From contig JAPKYO010000013.1 in the NCBI GenBank assembly GCA_026394265.1, positions 23,761 through 87,760 of the forward strand: a DNA stretch of 64,000 nucleotides. Direction: 5' to 3'. Origin of the DNA: Candidatus Bathyarchaeota archaeon. GTDB lineage: Archaea > Thermoproteota > Bathyarchaeia > TCS64. A model generated the notes under the pieces. It made no database searches. It worked only from the letters and a program-made list of their open reading frames with translations, and was not told where the DNA came from. The position numbers and the translations under genes are program-made. This document shows, one piece after another, positions 19,298 to 28,063 of this stretch (its first letter is position 1; each line of letters opens with the position of its first letter).

Positions 19298-19328
19298 AGA
19301 TAAATCGGCGACCCATCTCTCTTCTACC

Positions 19329-20120
19329 ATGCACCGCGTCTCCCTCGTCTCGACGCTCCACGATTCAGCCGGGTGGAGCATCGAGCCCCTCAGGGAGCAG
19401 GCGTCCCTGCTCGGGGAACTGTATGATCGGCGCGTCGTCGTCGCCACGAAGGGGACGAGCCCCGCGGTTGTCGACGCACTCGAGTCATCGGGCTGGGTGC
19501 TCGCCCCACCGAGGAGTAACGTCGGCGTCGAGTTCATCTCGGATTCCCGCAGGAGGGTGCTCAGGGCCGGCCTAGAGGGAGGGGCGGATTACATGCACCT
19601 TGTCGACATGGACCGCGTGCTGCATTGGGCGGCTCACTACCCGTCGGAGCTGGGGGAGACCGTGGCGCGGATACCCGACTGCGACTTCACTATAATCGGG
19701 CGTACGGCGAGGGCTCTCCAGACTCACCCGAGGAATCAAGTCGAGACCGAGGCGATCGCCAACAAGGTCTTCTCCCTCATCTACGGGAGGGACGTGGACA
19801 TCACCGCCGCGTCCCGAGGCGTATCTAGGGAAGCGGCCGAGGTCATACTCCGGTACTCCGCCGGCAGGTTCTTCGACTCCGACTCGGAGTGGCCGACCAT
19901 CCTCCTCTGCAAGTCAGACCTTAAGATAGGCTACATCGAGGCTGAAGGGCTTGAGTGGGAGACGAGGCTGAAGAGGGATGAGATGACGCTCCCCGACGGG
20001 AGGCGCGTCGACATAAAGGAGTACTACGAGGCTAACCCCGAGTCATGGGTCTACCGGACGATGCTCGCCCACAGGATCGCGAGGGCGGCGCTGAACACCT
20101 ACCGGGAGTTTAAAGGCTAA
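19329..20120 (+). CDS. Glycosyltransferase-like protein, function unknown
   Basis: 263 residues. The segment ADYMHLVDMDRVLHW gives a DxD-like motif, and the preceding RRVVVATKGTSPAVVDALES and following FTIIGRTARAL look like a nucleotide-sugar-binding Rossmann-like half. I do not recognise a named family, so this is a fold-level guess. The ATG at 19329 is 25-30 nt downstream of GATAAATCG, a likely TATA box, whereas the upstream frame to 19287 overlaps the previous gene. It converges with purF and overlaps it by 4 bp. Confidence 0.45.
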   Translation: MHRVSLVSTLHDSAGWSIEPLREQASLLGELYDRRVVVATKGTSPAVVDALESSGWVLAPPRSNVGVEFISDSRRRVLRAGLEGGADYMHLVDMDRVLHWAAHYPSELGETVARIPDCDFTIIGRTARALQTHPRNQVETEAIANKVFSLIYGRDVDITAASRGVSREAAEVILRYSAGRFFDSDSEWPTILLCKSDLKIGYIEAEGLEWETRLKRDEMTLPDGRRVDIKEYYEANPESWVYRTMLAHRIARAALNTYREFKG

Positions 20121-21568
20121 CGGGTGGACTCGTAGATGCGCCCCGTCTCCGCCTCGCCGCGTTTTACCCTCTCCCACATCTGCTTGGCGAGGGAGTCGGC
20201 CATCGGCGTCGGGTAGCTGTTGGTTATACAGCCTAGGCAGAGCTGGTCCTTCCCTAAACCCGTGCACTTGACGTACTCGTCGATGTCTAGGTAGTTGACG
20301 CTGTCAGCCCCGACCTCCTTCGCTATCTCCTCGGGGGTCATCCGGGCTCCTATGAGCTGGGAGTAGGTTGCCATGTCGATGCCGTAGAAGCAGGGCCCGA
20401 TGATGCGTGGGTATGTTATGAAGAGGTGTATCTCCTTCGCACCCGCCGCCCTGAACCGCTTCACCGTTCCCTTCGTCGTGTCGCCCCTGACTATGCTGTC
20501 GTCGACGACTGCGAGGCTCTTCCCCTTGATGAGGGGTTCGAGGATGTTTACCTTCCTGAATATGACGCTGCCCCTGTCCTCGGCGTCTGTTATGAAGGCG
20601 CGCTGCGTGACGTACCTGTGCCGCCTCGTGGCGCGCTCCCAGGGTATCCCCGCTGCCTCGTGGAAGCCGTAGGCGGCGTCGTCCGCCGTCTCCGGGAGGC
20701 TGACCACTATGTCGCACCTCTTCGCCTTCTCCTCATAGACTCGTGCGAGGGCTCGTCCGAAGTCGACGCGTGCCTGGTAGACGAACTTGCCGTTGACTCG
20801 GCTGTCGGGGCGCATGAAGTAGGCGAACTCGAAGGCGCAGAAGGCGCGCCGGGGACTCGTGGCGAGCTGCCTCTTTATGGTCTCTCCCTCCTCGACCGCC
20901 ATGAACTCGCCGGGGCGGAACTCGTGGTCCCACTTGATCCCGTTTATGTCAAGGCCGACGCTCTCGGAGCTGAAGGCGTGCACTCCCCCCGACTTGCCGT
21001 AGCAGAGGGGCTTGACACCGATGGGGTCCTTGAAGGCGAAGAGTGTGCCGTCGTCGACGAGGCCGGTGACGGCGAAGCTGCCATCGATCCCCGCCATACA
21101 GGCGCGCGCCGCCTCCTCGATGCTCCCCGTCCTCTCAAGTGTCTGCAGGATCAGCAGTGCGAGGGCGTGTGTGTCAGAGTAGTTCTGATCGACGCCGACC
21201 CGGGCCTGTAGGTCGCGGACGTTTACTATGTTGCCGTTGAAGCTGATGGCGACGCTCCTCTTCTCCCCCTTGACGACTATGGGCATAGCGTCACGTTGCC
21301 TGGCTCCTAGGTCGAGGGCACCCGAGGTAGCGTAGCGGACGTTCGCTATCCCGACGGAGCCCTTGAGGGTCTTTACGTTGAATCCGAAGCCCTGGTTTGG
21401 CGGGATGAGTCCGAGCTGTGTGTAGCAGTCGATATCCCCGTTCCATGTGGCGAAGCCGTGACTCTGGTGCCCCCTGTGGTTCTGGGCGAGCATCCCCCAG
21501 TAGAGCGTGGGGAATACCTCCCCCTCGACCTGGGCGCCGAAGACGCCGCACTTCTCCGATAGATTCAC
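20117..21568 (-). CDS. purF: Amidophosphoribosyltransferase
   Basis: First committed step of purine synthesis: PRPP plus glutamine to phosphoribosylamine. About 483 residues. The start is GTG at 21568, giving a five-residue leader before Cys (NLSEK-CGVFGA), which becomes the N-terminal nucleophile after processing. The PRPP-binding site is VVDDSIVRGDTTKG. C-terminal Cys (CTGLGKDQLCLGC) fits the Fe-S/structural site of many PurF. Its GTG overlaps the purC TGA (GTGA), so the two are translationally coupled. Confidence 0.95.
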   Translation of the reverse strand: MNLSEKCGVFGAQVEGEVFPTLYWGMLAQNHRGHQSHGFATWNGDIDCYTQLGLIPPNQGFGFNVKTLKGSVGIANVRYATSGALDLGARQRDAMPIVVKGEKRSVAISFNGNIVNVRDLQARVGVDQNYSDTHALALLILQTLERTGSIEEAARACMAGIDGSFAVTGLVDDGTLFAFKDPIGVKPLCYGKSGGVHAFSSESVGLDINGIKWDHEFRPGEFMAVEEGETIKRQLATSPRRAFCAFEFAYFMRPDSRVNGKFVYQARVDFGRALARVYEEKAKRCDIVVSLPETADDAAYGFHEAAGIPWERATRRHRYVTQRAFITDAEDRGSVIFRKVNILEPLIKGKSLAVVDDSIVRGDTTKGTVKRFRAAGAKEIHLFITYPRIIGPCFYGIDMATYSQLIGARMTPEEIAKEVGADSVNYLDIDEYVKCTGLGKDQLCLGCITNSYPTPMADSLAKQMWERVKRGEAETGRIYESTR

Positions 21569-22524
21569 TTGAGTTCCCTCATGACCTGATCGACGTTCTT
21601 CAAAGCGTAGTCTCCGAGGCTCTTCTTGCCACTCAGGACCTCGTAGCTGGCGACGCAACGCATGGAGACCTGCTTGACGACTGGCGGGGGTATCTCGGGT
21701 GCCGCTCCGTCGCCCATGTATCCGACCTCCCTGAGGTAGGCGCGCAGGAACTCCTTGTCGAGGCAGTGTGCCTCCTGTGGCTTGCCGGGCTCGTAGAACT
21801 TCTCGGCCCAGAAGCGGGCGGAGTCGTGGCTCGGCGGCTCATCGATCTGGATCAGTTCCCCGTCTAGGCGGCCGAACTCGAGTTTGAAGTCGGGTATTAT
21901 GAAGCCGTGGCTCTTGGCGTGGCTCTGGTAGGCGGAGAAGAGCTTGAGGGTGGATTCTTCAAGCTCCACCCACTCGTCCCTTGTGACGAGTTTCTGTGCG
22001 ATGGCCTCCGTGCCGCTGATCTCCATGTCGTGGCCGGCCTCGGCCTTCGTGGTGGGTGTGAGTATGACCTCTGGGAGCTTGTCCGCCATGGCAAGGCCGT
22101 CGGGGAGCTTTACGCCGCTCACGGTCCTCGCGCCGTCCCTGTAGGCGCGCCACGCGGAGCCGTAGAGGTAGGCGCGGCAGACGAACTCGATGTCTATCCT
22201 CTCCGCCTTCCGGACGCGCATGGAGCGCCCGTCCTCGACCTTGATGAAGTGGTTGGGTATGACGTTCTTTGTCTTGTTGAACCAGAACTCGGAGAGCCTG
22301 TTTATGCTCTCCCCCTTGTGGGGGATGAGGGTCGGGAAGACTACGTCGTAGGCGCTTATCCTGTCCGTGGTGACTATGAGCATCTCCTTTCCGAGGTCGT
22401 AGACGTCCCTGACCTTTCCGCGGCGGGGCTCGACTCCCTTTACCGCGTCGCTGTATCTGACGACCTCTACCTTCCCCTTGGCGAGGGGGTCATCGACCAT
22501 GTGGGCTTCCTTCAACGATCTCAC
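21565..22524 (-). CDS. purC: SAICAR synthase PurC
   Basis: Joins aspartate to CAIR in purine synthesis. About 319 residues. RRGKVRDVYDLG near the N-terminus, TDRISAYDVVFPTLIPHKG, FVCRAYLYGSAW and the C-terminal DEPPSHDSARFW are family hallmarks. I use the GTG at 22524 because TATTAA lies about 25 nt upstream, fitting a leaderless transcript; ATG 22500 is the alternative. First gene of purC-purF. Confidence 0.93.
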   Translation of the reverse strand: MRSLKEAHMVDDPLAKGKVEVVRYSDAVKGVEPRRGKVRDVYDLGKEMLIVTTDRISAYDVVFPTLIPHKGESINRLSEFWFNKTKNVIPNHFIKVEDGRSMRVRKAERIDIEFVCRAYLYGSAWRAYRDGARTVSGVKLPDGLAMADKLPEVILTPTTKAEAGHDMEISGTEAIAQKLVTRDEWVELEESTLKLFSAYQSHAKSHGFIIPDFKLEFGRLDGELIQIDEPPSHDSARFWAEKFYEPGKPQEAHCLDKEFLRAYLREVGYMGDGAAPEIPPPVVKQVSMRCVASYEVLSGKKSLGDYALKNVDQVMRELK

Positions 22525-22595
22525 TGCTCCGTGCGGGTAAACGGGTTAATACTGATATCCGAGGTTGCTTGGTATATCAACTTTCTTTTGACATG

Positions 22596-22615
22596 AACGT
22601 GTCAATTAACACGTT
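22596..22615. promoter_or_regulatory. Inverted repeat upstream of purC / phospholipid synthase
   Basis: Perfect 7-bp inverted repeat AACGTGT-CAATTA-ACACGTT between the divergent purC and CDP-alcohol phosphotransferase genes. It lies about 50 bp upstream of the purC TATA box. TTAACACG is also present upstream of purS (13713-13720). A regulator site is possible. Confidence 0.35.
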
Positions 22616-22683
22616 TAATGCAACGACTTCGCGGGTCGTCCCCGAGGCATACTTATACCGGCGCCGCCCTAATTCTCAGCGGT

Positions 22684-23277
22684 TTGGTCTCAAGCAAGCT
22701 GAAGAAGCGGTTCGAGGGGCTCGTCTCAGCGGGCGTGAAGCCGTTCGCGGACGCAGGGGTAACTCCCAACATGGTGACGGTCCTCGGCCTCCTCGCCTCG
22801 TTCGCCTCGGCTTGGTGCTACTACTACTGGGCATTGTCGCCGCTCCTGTTGCCCGCCGCCGGGGCGTTAATACTCCTCTCCGGGCTCTTCGACGCCGTTG
22901 ACGGGGTGATAGCGAGAACCACGGGGAAGGTGACCGCCTTCGGCGGCTTCTTCGACTCGGTTTCTGATCGTTATGCTGACGCCTTCGTGTTGGCGGGCGT
23001 GACCCTCGGCGGGCTCTGCAACCCGGTAGCCGGATTCGCCGCCCTCATCGGCTCACTGATGGTGAGTTATACGCGTTCCCGGGCCGAGGCGGCTGGCGTG
23101 GAGATGGCGGGTGTCGGCCTCGCGGAGAGGGCGGAGAGGATGGTGATACTGGCAGCCGTGACATTCATAGCGGTCTGGTGGCTCGACGCCCTAAACTACG
23201 GCGTCATACTTCTCGCTGTCCTCTCCCACCTGACGGTGATACAGAGGGCGCAACACTTCCGCAAGAACTCGAAGTAA
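22684..23277 (+). CDS. CDP-alcohol phosphotransferase (archaetidyl-lipid synthase type)
   Basis: Integral membrane enzyme that moves a CDP-linked lipid onto an alcohol. The family signature DG-x2-AR-x8-G-x3-D-x3-D is present as DAVDGVIAR...GGFFDSVSDRYAD. Several membrane segments follow. Archaeal relatives make archaetidylinositol phosphate or similar lipids, but the acceptor is not fixed by sequence. I use TTG 22684 as start: TTATA at 22653-22657 is about 27 nt upstream, and the longer frame from ATG 22618 lies above that promoter. Confidence 0.8.
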   Translation: MVSSKLKKRFEGLVSAGVKPFADAGVTPNMVTVLGLLASFASAWCYYYWALSPLLLPAAGALILLSGLFDAVDGVIARTTGKVTAFGGFFDSVSDRYADAFVLAGVTLGGLCNPVAGFAALIGSLMVSYTRSRAEAAGVEMAGVGLAERAERMVILAAVTFIAVWWLDALNYGVILLAVLSHLTVIQRAQHFRKNSK

Positions 23278-23308
23278 TTAAGAAACTGAAAGCGGGAAAG
23301 TATGGGGT

Positions 23309-23620
23309 TTAAGCGCTTGGGCCGGGCCTCATCCTGCGACGCTTCGGCACGAACTTTCGCTCTTCCTTCCCACGCACCTTGACCACACCACGGTGCACGG
23401 CACAGCTGATGCAGTAGTACTTCGTCACCCTCGTGCGCTGGATGCTGGAGCCCTGATTCTGGAGCTCCTTCAGGAGTCGGGAGTCTACGAGGCTCGTGTA
23501 CTTCGTCTGCCTCTTAGCCTTATCGCGGGGCACCTGAGCCCCACAGATGCTACACTGCACCAAACCGGAGCTCCCTTTGTTGCCGCCGCTGTGGCCTCCG
23601 CTGCTCCTCTTCTTCGTCAA
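23309..23620 (-). CDS. rps26e: Ribosomal protein S26e
   Basis: 103 residues. Zinc-binding ribosomal protein with CSICGAQVPRDKAKR and YYCISCAVHRGVVKVRGKEERK, the C-x2-C pairs and basic N-terminus of S26e. Only eukaryotes and some archaea (mostly the TACK/Asgard side) have it, which helps place the organism. The start is TTG at 23620 preceded by GAGGT and a TATAATATAG box upstream. Placed on the small-subunit platform near the mRNA exit in known ribosomes. Confidence 0.9.
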   Translation of the reverse strand: MTKKRSSGGHSGGNKGSSGLVQCSICGAQVPRDKAKRQTKYTSLVDSRLLKELQNQGSSIQRTRVTKYYCISCAVHRGVVKVRGKEERKFVPKRRRMRPGPSA

Positions 23621-23663
23621 AGATGAAACCTCAGCAGATTAGTGAGGCTCTATATTATAAATC

Positions 23664-24275
23664 CTACTGGTCGGACTCCATCTTCTCGACGATGGGGGCG
23701 AGGGCGGTGAGGATGACCTCGGCGACGCGGCGGTAGCCCGACTGTGTGAGGTGGGCGCCGTCGTCCGAGTACTCCTGCATTAAGTTGCCTTCCTTATCCG
23801 CGAGTCTGGGGAAAAGGTCCGCGAGGATCACGCCCTTCTCGGCTGCGTGTGCCCGTATCATGTCGTTCAGGCGCATCATGTTGGGGCTCGTGCGCCGTGT
23901 CGGGGTGAGTGTGCAGGCAACGGGCGTCGCCCCGATCTTTATGCTCGACTCGTATAGTTTCGCGAGGTTGCCCATGACCTGCTCCGTGTCCCTCGCCGCG
24001 CCGAGGTCGTTTATCCCGCCCCAGACAACCACCACGTCGGGCCTCTCCGGGGCAACCGCCCGCCCGAACCTCCAGAGCATACCGTCCGTGCTGTCCCCAT
24101 TCACCCCCGCGTTGACGACGAACGCCTGCCTCCGCCCCTTGATCTTCTCCCTGAGGAGTGTCTCAAGCTGGGCGGGGTACGGTACCCTAGGGTCCATGGC
24201 GTAGGGGTCGCGCATTCTATACCCGAATGTGAGGCTGTCGCCAAGAGCCACCACGACGAAAAAACCGTCGCCCAT
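23664..24275 (-). CDS. SGNH/GDSL-type hydrolase
   Basis: About 203 residues. Block I GDSLTFGYRM carries the catalytic Ser, VWGGINDLG gives the Gly/Asn oxyanion block, and YSDDGAHLTQSGY gives the Asp/His pair. No signal peptide is visible, so it is probably cytosolic. Esterase, lysophospholipase or acetyl-hydrolase activity are all possible. The ATG at 24275 is placed about 27 nt below GCTTTTACC; the longer frame to 24311 lies across that box. Confidence 0.75.
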   Translation of the reverse strand: MGDGFFVVVALGDSLTFGYRMRDPYAMDPRVPYPAQLETLLREKIKGRRQAFVVNAGVNGDSTDGMLWRFGRAVAPERPDVVVVWGGINDLGAARDTEQVMGNLAKLYESSIKIGATPVACTLTPTRRTSPNMMRLNDMIRAHAAEKGVILADLFPRLADKEGNLMQEYSDDGAHLTQSGYRRVAEVILTALAPIVEKMESDQ

Positions 24276-24321
24276 CCCATAACGGGTATGGCGCAGGTGG
24301 TAAAAGCCCACCGCCGTACCG

Positions 24322-24771
24322 CTAGTTTAGGGATGCGATGAGCCAGCGAAGCTCCTGTACGTATTTGGTGTCCAACTGGTGCGTCTCGGCGCCTTCGAGC
24401 ATTAACTCGACGTAGCTCCTAGCCGGCGCGTAGGGGCCAGTGGGTTTCGCGCAGCGGTAGAGGTCGGCGCTGTGCCACCGCCTGTCCTCGCCTAGGACGA
24501 GATACGTCTCCCTGACGTAGTGGCCCTGCGGGACGCTCTCGACGACGTCAAGCTCCTCCATCTCCTTCTGGTCAACCTCGTAGAGGACGCCTCGAACGAG
24601 TTCACCGGGGGCGTGGACAATGCTGCTGATGCCTCCCTGCCTCTTCTGGCTGAAGAACGGGAAAGCGATCCTGTAGTTTGGTAGCTCCGCCTTCAGCTGG
24701 AAGACTGCGGTGGGGCAATACTGGCGGAGGAACTTGGGGGAGAGGTTGGAGCCGTAGGCGAAGTGAAGCAT
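24322..24771 (-). CDS. Gamma-glutamylcyclotransferase-like (AIG2 fold) protein
   Basis: 149 residues. LHFAYGSNLSPKFLRQYCP has the YGSN phosphate/glutamyl loop at the very start and MEELDVVES supplies the family Glu. The fold releases 5-oxoproline from gamma-glutamyl compounds in some members; others have different substrates. Divergent from the MFS paralogue 2, sharing the TTTAAA region at 24822-24827. Confidence 0.75.
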   Translation of the reverse strand: MLHFAYGSNLSPKFLRQYCPTAVFQLKAELPNYRIAFPFFSQKRQGGISSIVHAPGELVRGVLYEVDQKEMEELDVVESVPQGHYVRETYLVLGEDRRWHSADLYRCAKPTGPYAPARSYVELMLEGAETHQLDTKYVQELRWLIASLN

Positions 24772-24873
24772 CGTGTGTAGTGCGCCGCTTTGCAATTTGA
24801 GCTTAACCCCGACCCGCCACATTTAAAGCGCCACGGGGCGATCTGGCTGGCTAGTTCTAGAGGTGCGGGTCTG

Positions 24874-26142
24874 GTGGCGGGTTCATTGAGCTTCATGAAG
24901 GGCAACGTCCTCACCCTCACCATCTGCAGCATCCTCTGGCGCGTCAGCATCGACATCATCTGGCCCTTCCTCGCCCTCTACATAATGGCGCTCGGCGGCG
25001 AGTACGAGACCGTCGGCCAGGTCATGGCGATCGGCAACCTCGCCTCCCTAATCCTCTACCCCCTCGGCGGCTACATAGCCGACTACCAGGGGCGCATCAA
25101 GGTCATGGCCTACATGACGTTCGTCTACAGCTTCACCTTCCTCATCTTCGTCTTCACCGACAGCTGGGTCTGGGTGGGGGTCGGCCTGTTCGCCCAGAGC
25201 CTCATCACCTTCTACATCCCGGCGATGCAGGCGCTCATGGCGGACTCGCTGCCCCCGGGGAAGAGGGGCATCGGGTTCGCGGCGACGATGGCCATACCGA
25301 GCGCCTTCGGCATAGCCTCCCCCATACTGGGCGGCTGGCTCATCGACGTCCTCGGCATAAAACCGGCCGTCAAGGGACTCTACCTCGCCGGCTTCTTCGT
25401 CGCCCTTCTCGTCGCTACCCTTCGCCTCAAGTTCCTCAAGGAGACGCTCGACTCGGGTGGGGGCATGAAGATCACGCTCGGCTCCCTCCCCGGCCTCATA
25501 ATGAAGTCGTACGGCGACGTGATCCGCGTCGTCCGGGAGGCGCCGAGGCGACTCATCGTCCTCAGCCTCCTCATCTCCGGGTGCACGTTCATAGTTAGCC
25601 TCGTCTCCCCCTTCTGGATCATCCGCGCCAAGGAGACTATCGGCCTCTCCACCGCGGACTGGGGCGTGATACTGCTCGTCAACGGCGCCGTCAACGTCCT
25701 CCTCAGCCTCCCCGCCGGCGGATTCGTCGATAGGTACAGCAAGCACCTCGTCGCCGGCATCTGCCTGATACTCGGCGCGGTACCCGTCTACCTCTTCCTC
25801 TACGTCACGAGCTTCTGGCAGGTTCTCGTCATAGGCGTCTTGATAATGCTCCCCAACACCTTCCTCAACCCCAGCTTCCAGGCCATGTTCACCGATATGG
25901 TCCCAAAGGAGAAGCGGGGGAGGACGATAGCTGCCCTCGGAGGCGGCGGCGTCTGGCTTATGGGCAGCGCCTGGGGGACGGGCGTCATCGCGATGCTCAG
26001 CATGACCGCCGGCAGCCTCCTCAGTGGCTACGTCTACCGATACAACTCGTCACTGCCATGGATGCTGCTCAGCGTGAGCCTCGTGATACTCGGCATCCTC
26101 TTCATAACGCAGGTCAAGGAATCCGACAAGGTGGAGGATTAG
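24874..26142 (+). CDS. Major facilitator superfamily transporter, paralogue 2
   Basis: About 422 residues, twelve predicted helices, strongly similar along its length to 17792-19057 (shared segments [30 protein letters not shown]-like end). I place the start at GTG 24874, preceded by AGAGGTG at 24859-24865; this matches the paralogue start better than ATG 24895. TTTAAA (24822-24827) is the likely TATA box. It overlaps the next convergent gene by 4 bp at the stop. Substrate unknown. Confidence 0.8.
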   Translation: MAGSLSFMKGNVLTLTICSILWRVSIDIIWPFLALYIMALGGEYETVGQVMAIGNLASLILYPLGGYIADYQGRIKVMAYMTFVYSFTFLIFVFTDSWVWVGVGLFAQSLITFYIPAMQALMADSLPPGKRGIGFAATMAIPSAFGIASPILGGWLIDVLGIKPAVKGLYLAGFFVALLVATLRLKFLKETLDSGGGMKITLGSLPGLIMKSYGDVIRVVREAPRRLIVLSLLISGCTFIVSLVSPFWIIRAKETIGLSTADWGVILLVNGAVNVLLSLPAGGFVDRYSKHLVAGICLILGAVPVYLFLYVTSFWQVLVIGVLIMLPNTFLNPSFQAMFTDMVPKEKRGRTIAALGGGGVWLMGSAWGTGVIAMLSMTAGSLLSGYVYRYNSSLPWMLLSVSLVILGILFITQVKESDKVED

Positions 26143-26744
26143 ACGAGGCTGAGGGCGGCGGAGTATGCCCCCGTCTCCGCTTCGATGGCCGTGTCACCCG
26201 TACCAATCACGACGGCGTCCCCCTCCGCGAGACTGAACTGATCCTCAAGGCAGCTCGCGAGGGATGGCGTCGGAGACGTCTCCATCCCAGGTATAATCAT
26301 CGTCCCCTTCCTGAATACTATCGTCGTCGCCCCCCTGGCGCCCGCGAGGAGCGCGGCATCCCGTTGCTCCAACCCGAAGCGGACCCTTGACGCCGCCCCC
26401 CTGATGAGCAGGGCGTAGTTGTAGTCTCCAACCGTGTCCTTTGTCGACGGGGCTTCAACGCCCGCGATGATGACGGAGTGTGCCTCCTTGAGGAGCTTCT
26501 GCCCCTTCTTCGAGGTGGATATGCCCCTCGTCGAGACGTCGATTAGTCCCTCGCTGATCAGGCGCTTGGTCAGCGTCCGCACGACGCCCTCACCGACGCC
26601 GATCCTCGCCCCCAGCGCGGCCCTGCCGATGTCGCCTTCGGATGTTATCTCGAGTGCCCTGAGTATCTGCGCCTCGCCGTAGGATGGGGCTCTGCCTGGG
26701 GAGGTCTTCTCCGCGGCGCGTCTCAGGAGGGGCTTGAAGCTCAT
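26139..26744 (-). CDS. Winged-helix protein with C-terminal DUF4443-like domain
   Basis: 201 residues. Residues ~20-95 form a winged helix (EAQILRALEITSEGDIGRAALG, then GEGVVRTLTKRLISEGLIDVS). The C-terminal half (SVIIAGVEAPSTKDTVGDYNYALLIRG, GATTIVFRKGTMIIPG) looks like DUF4443, recognised by eye only. It is divergent from the ECF S-component and may regulate it. The start is about 30 nt from a shared TATA-like box and looks leaderless. Confidence 0.6.
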   Translation of the reverse strand: MSFKPLLRRAAEKTSPGRAPSYGEAQILRALEITSEGDIGRAALGARIGVGEGVVRTLTKRLISEGLIDVSTRGISTSKKGQKLLKEAHSVIIAGVEAPSTKDTVGDYNYALLIRGAASRVRFGLEQRDAALLAGARGATTIVFRKGTMIIPGMETSPTPSLASCLEDQFSLAEGDAVVIGTGDTAIEAETGAYSAALSLV

Positions 26745-26770
26745 CTATGAACAGTTGGGGAGTCTTTCGG

Positions 26771-26816
26771 CTTAAAGCTTGGGTAACCCATATATGGCTG
26801 GATGGATAATCCAGCC
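26771..26816. promoter_or_regulatory. Shared divergent promoter with palindromes
   Basis: The symmetric CTTAAAGCTT (26771-26780) lies about 28-30 nt from the ATG of both divergent genes. Also CCATATATGG (26788-26797), a perfect 10-bp palindrome, and a 7-bp inverted repeat GGCTGGA...TCCAGCC (26796-26816) that spans the ECF start codon. Confidence 0.45.
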
Positions 26817-27440
26817 ACTGTGAATACGAAGCAGATCGCCCTGACCGCCGTCATGTCCGCACTCGCAATCGTCGTCGCCTACAGCAGGGGCCTCGCCGTC
26901 TCGAGTCTCCCCGGCTTATTCGAGTTCATGACCGTGCTCATCTTCATCTCGGGGTTCTGCTTCGGTGCCCTCGTCGGCGTCAGCGTAGGGGTGATCAGCC
27001 TTAGCATCTACATGCTTGTCCCGTACCCCCTCGCCCACCCGGCGGCGTGGCTTTACACGACTTCGCCTGTTTTACTCGTGGTTATGGCAGCCCTCGGCGC
27101 ATTATTCGGACTCGCGGGCTCCTTCTCGTCCCGTCTCCTAAAGCCCACAAACTGGGGCAGATTCAGCCTAGGGCTCGCGGCGATAGGCTTCGTCCTGACG
27201 CTGACCTACGACATCGTCTCAAGCCTCGGCTTCGCCCTAGCCTACCCCGCCTTCACTGACCCTATACAGGCCATATACCTCACCTTCGTCCCCCTCTACT
27301 ACCCCTGGCCCCCCATCATTCACACAGTCACAAACACAATCATCTTCGCCGTCGTAGCCCCGCCCCTCATCCAGGCGGTGACGCGGCTCCCGGAAATGTT
27401 GAATAGCCGCGAGACCCAGCACAAAACGGCTCAGACTTGA
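26802..27440 (+). CDS. ECF-type transporter S-component
   Basis: 212 residues with five to six hydrophobic segments, beginning TKQIALTAVMSALAIVVAYSRG and continuing PGLFEFMTVLIFISGFCFGALVGVSVG, the layout of membrane substrate-capture (S) subunits of energy-coupling-factor vitamin transporters. The energising A, A' and T subunits are not in the window. The vitamin is unknown. ATG 26802 is about 28 nt from CTTAAAG. The TGA overlaps the TTG start of the next gene (TTGA). Confidence 0.65.
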   Translation: MDNPATVNTKQIALTAVMSALAIVVAYSRGLAVSSLPGLFEFMTVLIFISGFCFGALVGVSVGVISLSIYMLVPYPLAHPAAWLYTTSPVLLVVMAALGALFGLAGSFSSRLLKPTNWGRFSLGLAAIGFVLTLTYDIVSSLGFALAYPAFTDPIQAIYLTFVPLYYPWPPIIHTVTNTIIFAVVAPPLIQAVTRLPEMLNSRETQHKTAQT

Positions 27441-27835
27441 TCGAATACTACCCCGCCCCAGACATCAAGAAGAGGATGGACGAGATCATCGAACTCCTAA
27501 GGTTCGACCACGTCAGGCCGGGGAACGTGTACTGCGTGAGGAGCAGGGGGAGCCAATCGAGGCGGATCATCGCACGCATCCACGGCCTGGGCCGGATATG
27601 GCAGCTAGCCATGAGCATCGAGGCAACATACATCATAGAGGTCATCTCCGAGCAGTTCGACCCCCTCAGCCGGGACGGGCAGGATCGTGTCCTCGTCCAC
27701 GAACTCATGCACATCCCCCACGGGTTCCAGGGCGGCTTTCGCCACCACAAGAACTTCGTCACCCGCGAAAACGTCGACGTCTGGGTCAAGAGGCTGCAGG
27801 AGAAGCGCAAGGAGCTTGGCTTCAGAAAGGGTTAA
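27437..27835 (+). CDS. Predicted zinc metallopeptidase (HExxH, COG4900-like)
   Basis: 132 residues with VLVHELMHIPHGFQGGFRHHKNF: the HExxH zinc site and a downstream His, a layout close to small SprT-like and phage-type peptidases. IEYYPAPDIKKRMDEIIELLRFDHV at the start and the rest contain no membrane segment. The start codon is TTG overlapping the stop of the ECF gene, so it should be co-translated. Its substrate is unknown; it precedes a ubiquitin-like gene. Confidence 0.6.
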   Translation: MIEYYPAPDIKKRMDEIIELLRFDHVRPGNVYCVRSRGSQSRRIIARIHGLGRIWQLAMSIEATYIIEVISEQFDPLSRDGQDRVLVHELMHIPHGFQGGFRHHKNFVTRENVDVWVKRLQEKRKELGFRKG

Positions 27836-27862
27836 GCGGGGCGTCTCCGCAGCCGTTCTTGG

Positions 27863-28063
27863 ATGTTCCCCAGCCCACAGACCCTCAACGTGGCGAAGCC
27901 CTCCACCCTGCGTGAGTTCGTCTCTGGGCTCGGGGCAGACCTCCTCTACGCCTATGAGCGGCGCGTCATAGTCGTCCTCGTGAACGGTGAGAACAGCTGG
28001 CCATCCCTATCACTCAAACCCGGGGACAGGGTAACGATCTTCCCCATAGTCACGGGGGGCTAG
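27863..28063 (+). CDS. Ubiquitin-like/MoaD-ThiS fold protein with C-terminal Gly-Gly
   Basis: 66 residues. LKPGDRVTIFPIVTGG at the end is the beta-grasp pattern of MoaD/ThiS/SAMP proteins: L-PGD-V-IFP then Gly-Gly followed directly by the stop. Such proteins act as sulfur carriers for molybdopterin, thiolation and, in archaea, as SAMP protein modifiers. AGGGTTAAGC ends ~25 nt upstream of the ATG, suggesting its own leaderless promoter. The 3' end overlaps the JAMM gene by 4 bp. Sulfur carrier or protein modifier, or both, cannot be told. Confidence 0.75.
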   Translation: MFPSPQTLNVAKPSTLREFVSGLGADLLYAYERRVIVVLVNGENSWPSLSLKPGDRVTIFPIVTGG

